DNA from: Alphaproteobacteria bacterium UBA2966
GTDB lineage: Bacteria > Pseudomonadota > Alphaproteobacteria > UBA2966
Assembly: GCA_002348365.1 (NCBI GenBank)
Contig: DEBC01000018.1
Location: 1 to 25,292, forward strand
Length of the DNA stretch: 25,292 nt
Direction: 5' to 3'
Numbering within the stretch: position 1 is the stretch's first letter; every line of letters begins with the position of its first letter. Of this stretch, positions 1 through 6,937 are shown piece after piece. A program made the position numbers and the translations under genes. Below the pieces are notes generated by a model. It was not told where the DNA came from and searched no databases. It worked only from the letters and a program-made list of their open reading frames with translations.

Positions 1-1190
1 CAATCCGCATTCTGAGCGAGGACCTGGTTGCCTACCGCGATCGGGCGGGAACCGTTGGTGTACTGCACCGTCACTGTTCCCATCGCGGCACGTCGCTCGA
101 ATACGGAATTATCGCGGAACGGGGACTGCGGTGTTGTTATCACGGCTGGCTGTTCAACGCCGACGGCAGCATTCTGGATACACCGGGGGAACCTTCGACC
201 TCCCGCCTCAAGGAGGCATTTCGTCATGGTGCCTACCCCGCGCGCGAGCATGAAGGCCTGGTATTCATCTACATGGGCCCCCCGCAGGAGCAACCCGTGT
301 TCGTGACCTACGACACTTCGGACGTTCCCGGAAACGAATTGATTCCCTTTTCTATCGCCCATCCCTGCAACTGGCTCCAAATCCATGAAAACCACAAGGA
401 TCCCATTCATTCAGTTTTTCTGTATGTTCAAATGGGCAACAACCAGCTTCCGCGGGTCTGGGGCGAGCTGCCGGTACTCGATTTCCGTGAGACAGACGGC
501 GGTGCGGCCATGGTTTACATCTCGAACCGGCGCAAGGATGACGAGACCATCTGGGTGCGAAATCAGCAGTCCCACCTCCCAAATTTCGTGAAGATCGCAG
601 GCATATTTGATCTCGGATGTGAGGAACGTTATTTCATGCGCGCGGGCATGGAATGGTGGACAGTGCCGAATGACGACACCCACAGCACCGTTTTCGGCTG
701 GCGTCACTTCAATGAAGAGGTTGACCCGCATCATGAGGGGCAGCCCGAGTTAATCGGCGTTGAGAGTTGCGATCACGTCGCCGGGCGCACCCACACCAAT
801 CCATATGAAACGCAGCAACGGACCCCAGGCGACTGGGAAGTACTCGTAAGCCAACGCCCCGTGGCCATCCATGTCCTCGAACACCTGGGTACGACCGATA
901 CGGGCGTCGTTATGTTTCGGAAACTGTTGCGGGCAGCCGTTCGCGAAGAAAACCCCGAAGCCTGGCCGGCTCGCCGCTTCAATTCGGACAAACCACTCGC
1001 CACTCATGTCCAGGATACGGTTCTGAAGATCCCCGTACGACAGGGCACTGTTGATCGTGAGGTACTCAGGAATTTTGGGGCAGCTGTTACAGATGCGGTC
1101 ATCCAGTCCGCACACCTCTCCGCTTCGGATCGACGTGTGCGCATCGAGAACTGCGTTTTTCGAGAAAGAGAGACTTTGGCAGGTCAGTGA
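1..1190 (+). CDS. Rieske non-haem iron oxygenase, alpha subunit-like (5' end missing)
   Basis: The reading frame is open from base 3 and the start codon lies outside the window; 395 residues are visible. A Rieske [2Fe-2S] site is clear (visible-residue numbering): C25-S-H27, then C44-C-Y-H47. The catalytic domain follows, with the family pattern NWLQ (123-126), E129-N130, D133 and H136, and a C-terminal TTDTGVVMFRKLLR segment whose D299 should be the iron-binding carboxylate. Such enzymes take electrons from a reductase and activate O2 to hydroxylate or demethylate aromatic or similar substrates in the cytoplasm. The second His of the usual D-x2-H-x4-H iron motif is Tyr (Y141, codon TAT at 423-425), so activity is uncertain. 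No reductase or ferredoxin gene is visible beside it. The substrate cannot be deduced. It converges on the next gene with 28 nt between stops. Confidence 0.9.
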   Translation, partial: IRILSEDLVAYRDRAGTVGVLHRHCSHRGTSLEYGIIAERGLRCCYHGWLFNADGSILDTPGEPSTSRLKEAFRHGAYPAREHEGLVFIYMGPPQEQPVFVTYDTSDVPGNELIPFSIAHPCNWLQIHENHKDPIHSVFLYVQMGNNQLPRVWGELPVLDFRETDGGAAMVYISNRRKDDETIWVRNQQSHLPNFVKIAGIFDLGCEERYFMRAGMEWWTVPNDDTHSTVFGWRHFNEEVDPHHEGQPELIGVESCDHVAGRTHTNPYETQQRTPGDWEVLVSQRPVAIHVLEHLGTTDTGVVMFRKLLRAAVREENPEAWPARRFNSDKPLATHVQDTVLKIPVRQGTVDREVLRNFGAAVTDAVIQSAHLSASDRRVRIENCVFRERETLAGQ

Positions 1191-1218
1191 CGTGTTGCCG
1201 TTCAAACCAACGTAGTGG

Positions 1219-1731
1219 TCAAACAAACGGGTCGTATGACCATTGCAAGAGTGCCTGACGCTGACGCGGCCGGCACCAAACATCGCCGGGATCGCAATTT
1301 TTGCGAACTTGAGCCTGATGGCGCGAGAATGCCCGCCAACGCTTGATTTGAAGAGCATCAATCTCGGGGATACGGCGCCCCAGATAGTAGCGACAATACC
1401 ACTGGAACCACCCTCGCGGATCCGGGCCAAGTATCCAACCCTTGCGCCTCCACTCTGAAAGGGGCAGGCGGCTCTTCACCTTGAAGCGGTTCAGCGATGG
1501 ATCAGGTGACCCGCTTAGTTTCGCCCGCCGGAACCAGGACTTGGGCAGTTCATCCACACAGTCATTACAATATTTGCCTTCGAACACGCCCAACTCCAGC
1601 ATTTCCCTGGGCGTGAAGCGTGGCTCGAAAGCTGGGGAAAAGGATCGTCCCGCCTCCGCATCGATACGGTACGAGTACCCCTGCTGCATACGATCGTTGA
1701 CGGTGATGACATCGCCGACGCGGTAAGTCAC
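1219..1731 (-). CDS. Conserved protein of unknown function, Trp/Arg/Cys-rich, 170 aa
   Basis: I do not recognise a function. The protein is compact and looks conserved: an N-terminal stretch VGDVITVNDRMQQGYSYR, a middle part with KYCNDCVDELPKSWF, then a highly aromatic and basic region (KVKSRLPLSEWRRKGW, GPDPRGWFQWYCRYYLGRR, IKRWRAFSRHQAQV) and a tail with cysteines (KNCDPGDVWCRPRQRQALL). There is no signal peptide or membrane segment. The cysteines might bind metal, but this is inference. The frame runs upstream into the tRNA gene to an ATG at 1788, which is an artefact. I chose GTG at 1731 because GAGG sits 5 nt upstream and the conserved sequence begins there. The gene starts 18 nt after the tRNA-Pro CCA end, on the same strand, so it is probably expressed from the tRNA transcript. 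Confidence 0.72.
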   Translation of the reverse strand: MTYRVGDVITVNDRMQQGYSYRIDAEAGRSFSPAFEPRFTPREMLELGVFEGKYCNDCVDELPKSWFRRAKLSGSPDPSLNRFKVKSRLPLSEWRRKGWILGPDPRGWFQWYCRYYLGRRIPEIDALQIKRWRAFSRHQAQVRKNCDPGDVWCRPRQRQALLQWSYDPFV

Positions 1732-1749
1732 TGGATCCTCGAAGGAAAA

Positions 1750-1826
1750 TGGTCGGAGCGAGAGGATTTGAACCTCCGACCCCCACACCCCCAGTGTGGT
1801 GCGCTACCAGGCTGCGCTACGCTCCG
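1750..1826 (-). tRNA. tRNA-Pro, anticodon GGG
   Basis: The minus strand folds as a full 77-nt tRNA. The acceptor stem CGGAGCG pairs with CGCTCCG, followed by discriminator A and an encoded CCA. The anticodon stem CCACA/TGTGG encloses the loop CTGGGGG, giving anticodon GGG (proline). The T arm contains GGTTCAAATCC. The C1-G72 first pair is typical of bacterial tRNA-Pro. It lies at the end of the merR-side core block and directly before the gene of unknown function. Confidence 0.97.
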
Positions 1827-1854
1827 ACGCTAGACACGTTGACGTGCAGCCTCA

Positions 1855-1878
1855 CGGATACCCGGCCCCGGGCATCCG
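1855..1878 (-). terminator. Strong hairpin between merR and tRNA-Pro (possible terminator, no U tract)
   Basis: CGGATGCCCGG and CCGGGTATCCG form an 11-bp stem with one G-U pair and a 2-nt turn, beginning about 21 nt after the merR stop on the minus strand. There is no run of T after it, so it is not a textbook intrinsic terminator. It could act as a processing or stabilising element, or be an accident of a GC-rich promoter spacer. Confidence 0.4.
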
Positions 1879-1883
1879 GTCAA
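1855..1883 (-). promoter_or_regulatory. Possible sigma70-type promoter of tRNA-Pro
   Basis: On the minus strand a TTGACC hexamer (1878-1883) is followed after 17 nt by TATCCG (1855-1860), placing a start point about 20 nt before the tRNA. The -35 is good and the -10 is weak. The same bases form the hairpin listed separately, so either reading could be the real one. Confidence 0.35.
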
Positions 1884-1899
1884 GCTCTTGGGGATCTAG

Positions 1900-2310
1900 T
1901 CAAACTCGGCGGCGAGCCAGAATATCGTGGAGGGACGTAAGCTCGTCGAGCAATCCCTCGAGGGCCTGCCGTTTCCCGGCATCCAAATCGGCGCTGCCGT
2001 CGCTGCCCTCCTTGCCATCGTTCCGCTTGGGACCTTCCCGCAACACCTTCTGGACGCCGCGGATTGTGTAGCCCTCGCTGTACAACAAGCGTCTGATACG
2101 CCTGAGCAATTCGACATCCTCGGGTCGATAGTAACGGCGGCCACCGCCACGCTTCAGAGGACGAACTTGGCTGAATTTACCTTCCCAGAACCTGAGGACG
2201 TGCTGAGGGACCTCCAGTTCTGACGCAACCTCCGAGATTGTGCGAAATGCGCCGGGCGCCTTGGTGGGGCGCAGTGACCGGGAAGTGCTCTGTTCTGCGG
2301 CGTCTGACAT
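1900..2310 (-). CDS. MerR-family transcriptional regulator, 136 aa
   Basis: The N-terminal half is a winged helix-turn-helix of MerR type, roughly residues 24-92: ISEVASELEVPQHVLRFWE followed by RRYYRPEDVELLRRI and GYTIRGVQKVLRE. The rest is an acidic linker (about residues 93-112) and a C-terminal helix (RQALEGLLDELTSLHDIL) likely used for dimerisation. No cysteine cluster for metal sensing is visible, so the effector is unknown. It starts 10 nt after the ihfA stop and is surely co-transcribed with it; this ihfA-merR pair is common in Alphaproteobacteria as I recall. ATG at 2310 is used, although no strong ribosome binding site is seen. Confidence 0.88.
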   Translation of the reverse strand: MSDAAEQSTSRSLRPTKAPGAFRTISEVASELEVPQHVLRFWEGKFSQVRPLKRGGGRRYYRPEDVELLRRIRRLLYSEGYTIRGVQKVLREGPKRNDGKEGSDGSADLDAGKRQALEGLLDELTSLHDILARRRV

Positions 2311-2320
2311 CGCCGATCAG

Positions 2321-2629
2321 TTACTCATCGCGGGACAAAGTTCGATTGATCCGGTCTTTCAGCACATGGGATGGCCGAAACAACAGCACCTGGCGTGGCA
2401 GAATGGGTACTTCCTCGCCCGTCTTCGGGTTCCTGCCAATTCTGCGGCCCTTCTGGCGGACGTAGAAACTGCCGAACGACGAGATCTTTACTGTTTCACC
2501 CGTAACGAGATGATCAGCGATCTCTTTCAGAACGACCTCTACGAGATCGGCAGACTCATTGCGCGACAGTCCGACCTCTTGGTAGACGGCTTCGCTGAGG
2601 TGCGCACGAGTGACCGTTCTTCCCGCCAT
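2321..2629 (-). CDS. ihfA: Integration host factor subunit alpha, 102 aa
   Basis: This DNA-bending nucleoid protein works as a heterodimer with IhfB. The HU/IHF fold is evident: an N-terminal helical part (TVTRAHLSEAVYQEVGLSR), the loop KISSFGSFYVRQK, and the DNA-binding arm GRNPKTGEEVPILPRQ with the intercalating proline P68. The alpha-type tail FRPSHVLKDRIN fits IhfA rather than HU. An ATG exists four codons upstream (2641), but the ATG at 2629 has GGGGAGAG just before it and gives the usual family length, so I prefer 2629. It is followed by merR in an apparent two-gene operon with its own promoter upstream. Confidence 0.95.
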   Translation of the reverse strand: MAGRTVTRAHLSEAVYQEVGLSRNESADLVEVVLKEIADHLVTGETVKISSFGSFYVRQKGRRIGRNPKTGEEVPILPRQVLLFRPSHVLKDRINRTLSRDE

Positions 2630-2653
2630 GTCTCTCCCCATTGGCTTCAGGTT

Positions 2654-2682
2654 ACCGTACCGTTGCCAAAGAAATCCGTCAA
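2654..2682 (-). promoter_or_regulatory. Possible sigma70-type promoter of ihfA-merR
   Basis: On the minus strand TTGACG (2677-2682) matches the -35 consensus at five of six bases. It is followed after 17 nt by TACGGT (2654-2659), a weak -10, about 25 nt before the ihfA start. It lies in the 135-nt gap between fabH and ihfA, where nothing else is seen. Confidence 0.4.
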
Positions 2683-2764
2683 TATCAGCGGGATGGACGT
2701 CGACGTTTATGTCTAGAGCGAGTCGTAGCGCCGGAGCCGTTCGCCGACTGGTACTTTTTCTTTC

Positions 2765-3739
2765 CTACCAGCGTGCGAGACAGGCGCCCCACGTAAAACC
2801 ACCACCCATGGCCTCCATCAACACCAGGTCACCCTGCTTGATCCGGCCATCCGTTGTTGCTTGATCAAGTGCGAGAGGAACAGATGCCGCAGACGTGTTG
2901 GCATGGTCCTGCACGGTGACGATCACACGTTCAGGAGAGAGCTTGAGCTTTTTGGCGGTGGAATCGAGAATTCTCTTGTTTGCCTGGTGCGGCACCAACC
3001 AGTCGATGTCGCTTGACGCGAGTCCAACTTCGTCGAGTGTTTCCAGAACGACACTCGAAAGATTGGTGACTGCATGGCGAAATACTTCTTTTCCGAGCAT
3101 CCTCAGGTGCCCTGTCGATTGTGTCGAGGACGGTCCTCCATCGACATAAAGCATGTCGTGCTTACGGCCGTCTGCATGCAACCGGGTGGCAAGTATGCCA
3201 CGGTCTTCGGGTCCACCGTCGCCATTCTCTGACTTGAGCACCACCGCTCCAGCGCCATCACCGAACAGGACGCAGGTTCCACGATCCGACCAGTCGAGGA
3301 TTCTGGAGAAGGTTTCCGCACCAATGACGAGTGCCGTGTCCGCTTGTCCGACCTTCAGAAAGTTGTCAGCCACCGCCATCCCATACACGAACCCACTGCA
3401 AACAGCTTGAACGTCAAAAGCGAACCCGCGTGTCATTCCGAGTTCGGCTTGGACTACGGTCGCTGTAGCGGGGAATGTCTCGTCAGGAGTGGCTGTCGCC
3501 AGAACGATCATATCGAGATCGTCCACGCTCACGCCTGCAGCGGAAAGCGCGGCGGTGGCCGCGTGTAATGCAAGATCCGAGGTTTTTTCCCCGTCCGCCG
3601 CGATATGTCTTTTCTTGATCCCTGTACGCGCCGTGATCCACTCGTCGCTGGTGTCGACGAGCTCGGCCATTTCGTCGTTAGTGATCACGCGCTCAGGGAG
3701 ATATGACCCGCAACCCAAGATCTGGGATCGCCGCACCAT
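2765..3739 (-). CDS. fabH: Beta-ketoacyl-ACP synthase III, 324 aa
   Basis: FabH condenses acetyl-CoA with malonyl-ACP to start type II fatty-acid synthesis in the cytoplasm. The thiolase-fold catalytic triad is present, counting from the ATG: Cys114 in QAVCSGFVYG, His251 in WLVPHQANKRI, and Asn281 in DHANTSAASVPLAL. The N terminus ILGCGSYLPERVITND and the end GGGFTWGACLARW are typical, and the length is normal. A GTG lies one codon before the ATG. I chose the ATG at 3739, which shares its A with the plsX stop codon (TGATG), indicating coupled translation of plsX and fabH. Confidence 0.97.
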   Translation of the reverse strand: MVRRSQILGCGSYLPERVITNDEMAELVDTSDEWITARTGIKKRHIAADGEKTSDLALHAATAALSAAGVSVDDLDMIVLATATPDETFPATATVVQAELGMTRGFAFDVQAVCSGFVYGMAVADNFLKVGQADTALVIGAETFSRILDWSDRGTCVLFGDGAGAVVLKSENGDGGPEDRGILATRLHADGRKHDMLYVDGGPSSTQSTGHLRMLGKEVFRHAVTNLSSVVLETLDEVGLASSDIDWLVPHQANKRILDSTAKKLKLSPERVIVTVQDHANTSAASVPLALDQATTDGRIKQGDLVLMEAMGGGFTWGACLARW

Positions 3740-4800
3740 CACGAAATAGCGGCCCGACGTGCGTCTTCCGACAACTCTTGCGGAATAACGTAGCTTTGCT
3801 CGAGATCGGCTTGAATTCGTTCCGAGAAACGCCCACGGACGAGATCTATGGCCACGCCGATTGCGTTTGCGTATCCCTCTCCGTCAGTACCACCGTGGCT
3901 CTTCACGGAAATCCCGTTCAGGCCGACGAATACCGCTCCGTTGTAGGCACGAGGGTCGATTCTCGTCCGCATCTGCTGGAAAGCCGGTTTAGCCAGAAGG
4001 TACCCAATCTTGGAGGCGAGTCCACTTTGAAAGGCCTGTCTCATGAAGCTGACGAACATGCTCGACCCGCCTTCGAGAGCTTTCAGCACAGCGTTGCCCG
4101 TGAAACCATCCGTGACAACGACGTCGACCGTACCTTCGCAAATGTCATTGCCTTCGATGAATCCAGCGAATTCGAAACCGAAATCGACCTCTCGAAGCGC
4201 CTGGCCGGCAGAGCGTAAGGTGTCATTTCCTTTGAGCTCTTCGACACCGACATTCAGAAGACCGACGGTGGGGCGGTCGATACCCAACTCGATTCGCACA
4301 AAGGCCGCACCCATGACTGCGAATTGAACGAGGTTATCGGCGTTACATTCGATATTCGCTCCCAGGTCCAGGACTGCGGTCTTCCCGCGACGAGTTGGGA
4401 AAAACGAGATCATCGCCGGGCGATCGATACTCGGTTGCGTTCCGAGCACAAACTTCGAAATGGCCATCAGAGCGCCGGTATTGCCGGCCGAAACCACGCC
4501 CCCTGCCGTCCCATTCTGGACGGCATCTATGGCCAAACGCATGCTTGAGTCCTGGCCACGGCGCAATGCCTGGGATGGCTTTTCATCTGCCGCTATAGCT
4601 TGATCAGTATGCCGGACTTCACTGACCTCATTGAGGCGTGGGAACCGGGCGAGAAACGGAGCGATCCGGCCCTCGTCACCGAACAGAATGAATCGTGCGT
4701 CGGGATGGAGCGATCGCACGATTTCTGTACCCTCGACAACCATTTCGGGGGCGTTGTCACCGCCCATGGCATCGAGTGCGATATTGATGGAAGACGTCAA
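3739..4800 (-). CDS. plsX: Phosphate acyltransferase PlsX, 353 aa
   Basis: PlsX converts acyl-ACP to acyl-phosphate, the donor for PlsY in phosphatidic acid synthesis; it is peripheral at the inner membrane. Family signatures run the full length: ALDAMGGDNAP at the N terminus, VSAGNTGALMA near residue 103, LNVGVEELKGND near residue 182, VVTDGFTGNAVLK, and VGLNGISVKSHGGTD near residue 293. Length is normal. The start appears to be TTG (4798-4800); no ATG precedes the first motif and no clear ribosome binding site is visible, so translation may depend on rpmF, which ends 33 nt upstream. Confidence 0.96.
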   Translation of the reverse strand: MTSSINIALDAMGGDNAPEMVVEGTEIVRSLHPDARFILFGDEGRIAPFLARFPRLNEVSEVRHTDQAIAADEKPSQALRRGQDSSMRLAIDAVQNGTAGGVVSAGNTGALMAISKFVLGTQPSIDRPAMISFFPTRRGKTAVLDLGANIECNADNLVQFAVMGAAFVRIELGIDRPTVGLLNVGVEELKGNDTLRSAGQALREVDFGFEFAGFIEGNDICEGTVDVVVTDGFTGNAVLKALEGGSSMFVSFMRQAFQSGLASKIGYLLAKPAFQQMRTRIDPRAYNGAVFVGLNGISVKSHGGTDGEGYANAIGVAIDLVRGRFSERIQADLEQSYVIPQELSEDARRAAIS

Positions 4801-4833
4801 AGCGAATTCTGAGGATACGCCCGTGAACAGGCG

Positions 4834-5019
4834 CTACAGGGTACCGGCCGCCTCAGTCACTTCTCGATCGTTATAGTGGCCACACGCGTTACACACATGA
4901 TGCGGTCGCTTGTATTCGCCACAATTTGAACACTCCACGTAGGCGGAAGGCCTGAGTGCGTCATGAGAGCGCCTCATGTTGCGCTTCGATTTCGATACCT
5001 TTTTCTTGGGTACTGCCAT
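4834..5019 (-). CDS. rpmF: 50S ribosomal protein L32, 61 aa
   Basis: This small basic protein starts MAVPKKKVSKSKRNMRRSHD, the L32 N terminus, and contains two CxxC pairs (CSNCGEY and CNACGHY) forming the zinc ribbon of cysteine-containing L32. The ATG has AGGA a few bases upstream. It heads the rpmF-plsX-fabH block, a very common bacterial arrangement linking ribosome and lipid synthesis. Confidence 0.97.
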   Translation of the reverse strand: MAVPKKKVSKSKRNMRRSHDALRPSAYVECSNCGEYKRPHHVCNACGHYNDREVTEAAGTL

Positions 5020-5073
5020 GGTTCCTATCTTTCGTCAGCCTATCGGCTTTAGCACAACAATTTGCGCCATATT

Positions 5074-5607
5074 TTATTTCTGGTTGTTCCTGAGAACCGC
5101 GAAAGGACTATCTGCCGATGCACGCTCATCGGCGTGCTCAATTTGATCTGAAAACTCCACACCTGGCTTTCTCGGGTAGTCGTCCAACGATAGTGCCAAA
5201 TGCTCTGAAATCGCCTCCCCTATATCGAACTGCCCTCCGACCATCTCTTCTGGCGGGTCGTCGTCATCCGCTTCAAATATCACTTCCTCTGTCGCACCGA
5301 TCCCATCTGCTGGAGCAAATTCAAGCTCGAACCACTCGTCGATATGTGCGGCCACAGGGTCCAGCGTGACGACACAAGACTGTAGCACATCGGCGACAAA
5401 ATTGACACGTACGCGCACAACCGGTGAACCACCAATGCGGCGTGCCCATACTCTTGCCTGCAACCGATTGAGTGACTGCAACGAAAAGCGAATTGCGAGT
5501 TTATCGCGCTCCGCAGGTTCGGCCTCGAAATTGAATTCTGCATCGTGATCCGGAAGCTGATCGGCCCGGATGATCCGACTGAATTCGGGTGAAGACTCAA
5601 TATTCAT
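5074..5607 (-). CDS. DUF177/YceD family protein, 177 aa
   Basis: YceD homologues are required for normal 23S rRNA accumulation or processing and nearly always sit upstream of rpmF, as here (54-nt gap). The alphaproteobacterial form is recognisable by the core VRVNFVADVLQSCVVTLDPV with the conserved Cys78, an acidic middle (EADDDDPPEE) and the end GEAISEHLALSLDDYPRKPG. The molecular role of the family is still poorly defined. No signal or membrane segment is seen. The ATG at 5607 follows a 125-nt gap after the preceding gene, which could hold a promoter, although no convincing one was found. Confidence 0.9.
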   Translation of the reverse strand: MNIESSPEFSRIIRADQLPDHDAEFNFEAEPAERDKLAIRFSLQSLNRLQARVWARRIGGSPVVRVRVNFVADVLQSCVVTLDPVAAHIDEWFELEFAPADGIGATEEVIFEADDDDPPEEMVGGQFDIGEAISEHLALSLDDYPRKPGVEFSDQIEHADERASADSPFAVLRNNQK

Positions 5608-5732
5608 GTCTGCATCTGGAGTGCTGGCGGCCGCCTTTCCGATTCACTGCAAACAGAAAGGCCGCGTCGGCGCCGCGAAAATAGGGCTCTCACCGCATTC
5701 GGTCAACGGCGAAAATACAGCGTTTCAATTGC

Positions 5733-6275
5733 TCAAGAGTATTCGACGAACTGAATGTGACCCTGTGTCAGAGCGTCGATGGATTGACTCTGCAGACTCC
5801 TCATTGTCGATCTGATGTATCGCACCATCGCGGTAACGACTGGATTCTGTTCATTGCCGTCAGCCTCGAGAGTTCCAAATATATTCCGGCGAATGGCATC
5901 GGCCAGTTCCGCGTCGCTGGCTTCCAGAGCGGCATCGTATGCCTGAGATCGACCATAGTACGCTTCGGCCATCGCCTTCACCTTTTTCCCCACACTCAGA
6001 TCGCCAACTCCCATTTCCCGCAAACTTCGGTCCATATCGGTGATCATCGTGTCGAACAGAAATTGGGCTACCCGTTGTGGCGAATCATCTCCCGACATCA
6101 GACGGCCCACCACAAGGTAGGTGTGCAGAACGACCATCTCGAAACGACCATCTACGGTGTCGGGCACACCACCAACCGTATAGAGCGAAGGTGACCGGGC
6201 CGCGGCCACCACCTGGTCATACAGCTGCCTGGCCGACTCACGTTCAGCTTTTTTGCGTCGTAAAGATGCGAACAT
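5733..6275 (-). CDS. Ubiquinol-cytochrome c chaperone (CBP3/UQCC1 family), 180 aa
   Basis: Members of this family help assemble the cytochrome bc1 complex; the mitochondrial homologue CBP3 binds newly made cytochrome b. The recognisable helical core is ARQLYDQVVAAARSPSLY, then DTVDGRFEMVVLHTYLVVGR and FDTMITDMDRSLREMGVGD with VGKKVKAMAEAYYGR. There is no membrane segment, so it should be cytoplasmic or membrane-peripheral. It lies upstream of the DUF177-rpmF genes and is divergent from bamE, an arrangement I recall as usual in Alphaproteobacteria. It implies that the organism respires through a bc1 complex. Confidence 0.88.
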   Translation of the reverse strand: MFASLRRKKAERESARQLYDQVVAAARSPSLYTVGGVPDTVDGRFEMVVLHTYLVVGRLMSGDDSPQRVAQFLFDTMITDMDRSLREMGVGDLSVGKKVKAMAEAYYGRSQAYDAALEASDAELADAIRRNIFGTLEADGNEQNPVVTAMVRYIRSTMRSLQSQSIDALTQGHIQFVEYS

Positions 6276-6369
6276 CCAGCTACTCTCGATTCATCGACAG
6301 CCGATTGACACACTCGGTGACCGGATGCAAGTTCTTGATCCAACGTAAATAGCGCTGCGACAGATCACC

Positions 6370-6846
6370 TTGACTCAAAGAACGCTCGATAAAGCTCATT
6401 TTCGTCCCGCCGCACGTACCATCGCGGTTTGTCTCGTAGCGGGCACATTCCTTGTTGCCTGCGCTCCGACTCAGAATGTCCGCGGCTATTTCATCGACGA
6501 CGTAAGAATCTCTGAGATCAAGCCCGGCGTCGACGACAAAGGCAGCATCCTCAACGCACTTGGCTCGCCTTCCAACGTTTCCACATTTGGCACCGACACC
6601 TGGTACTATATCTCCCGCAAGACGGAGAGGCTGGCGTTCTTCGAGAAAAAGATCCTGGACCAGAGGGTCGTCGCGGTTAAGTTCGATGATTCGAGTATCG
6701 TCAGCGAGATCAATCGCTACGAAGCAGAAGATGGGCGCGCATTCGCGTTCAATGAACGCGTCACGCCGACGCGAGGCAAGCAACTCAGCCTCGTGCAGCA
6801 GCTGTTCGGGAACCTCGGACGATTCACCAAGGACGCCGAAGAGTAG
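6370..6846 (+). CDS. bamE: Outer membrane assembly lipoprotein BamE (SmpA/OmlA), 158 aa
   Basis: This is a small lipoprotein of the BAM complex that folds beta-barrels into the outer membrane. A lipoprotein signal is visible: a basic start, a hydrophobic run and the lipobox LVAC with Cys31. The BamE domain follows: ISEIKPGVDDKGSILNALG and then PSNVSTFGTDTWYYISRKTE. The start is uncertain. TTG at 6370 is the only reasonable codon after an upstream in-frame stop (6346-6348), and no good ribosome binding site is seen. A longer open frame on the opposite strand (6280-6858) is only its shadow. It is divergent from the CBP3-type gene (94-nt gap) and converges on hppA. Confidence 0.9.
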   Translation: MTQRTLDKAHFRPAARTIAVCLVAGTFLVACAPTQNVRGYFIDDVRISEIKPGVDDKGSILNALGSPSNVSTFGTDTWYYISRKTERLAFFEKKILDQRVVAVKFDDSSIVSEINRYEAEDGRAFAFNERVTPTRGKQLSLVQQLFGNLGRFTKDAEE

Positions 6847-6895
6847 CGACGCCAACACGCCGTCCTCGGGGATATCCCCAGCAGATCATTATATG

Positions 6896-6919
6896 GTTGG
6901 AAGTTGGCGTGCTTCCAAC
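6896..6919. terminator. Perfect 8-bp hairpin between convergent bamE and hppA
   Basis: GTTGGAAG and CTTCCAAC form a perfect stem around an 8-nt loop, inside the 91-nt gap between the two stop codons. There is no T run on either side, so it may be a weak bidirectional terminator or an mRNA 3'-end stabiliser. Confidence 0.35.
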
Positions 6920-6937
6920 TCAGCTTCGTCCAACGTC

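Noticed and set aside
750..1430. Minus-strand open frame of 226 codons across the end of the oxygenase gene
   Set aside because: It is antisense to a clear Rieske oxygenase and to the gene of unknown function, with no recognisable domain.
1732..1788. Upstream extension of the unknown gene to an ATG inside the tRNA
   Set aside because: The added residues (MWGSEVQILSLRP) are the well-known false translation of a tRNA 3' half; GTG at 1731 has a ribosome binding site.
3703..4218. Plus-strand open frame of 171 codons
   Set aside because: Antisense shadow of plsX.
6280..6858. Minus-strand open frame of 192 codons opposite bamE
   Set aside because: The plus strand encodes a lipoprotein signal and the BamE fold; the antisense frame has no family features.
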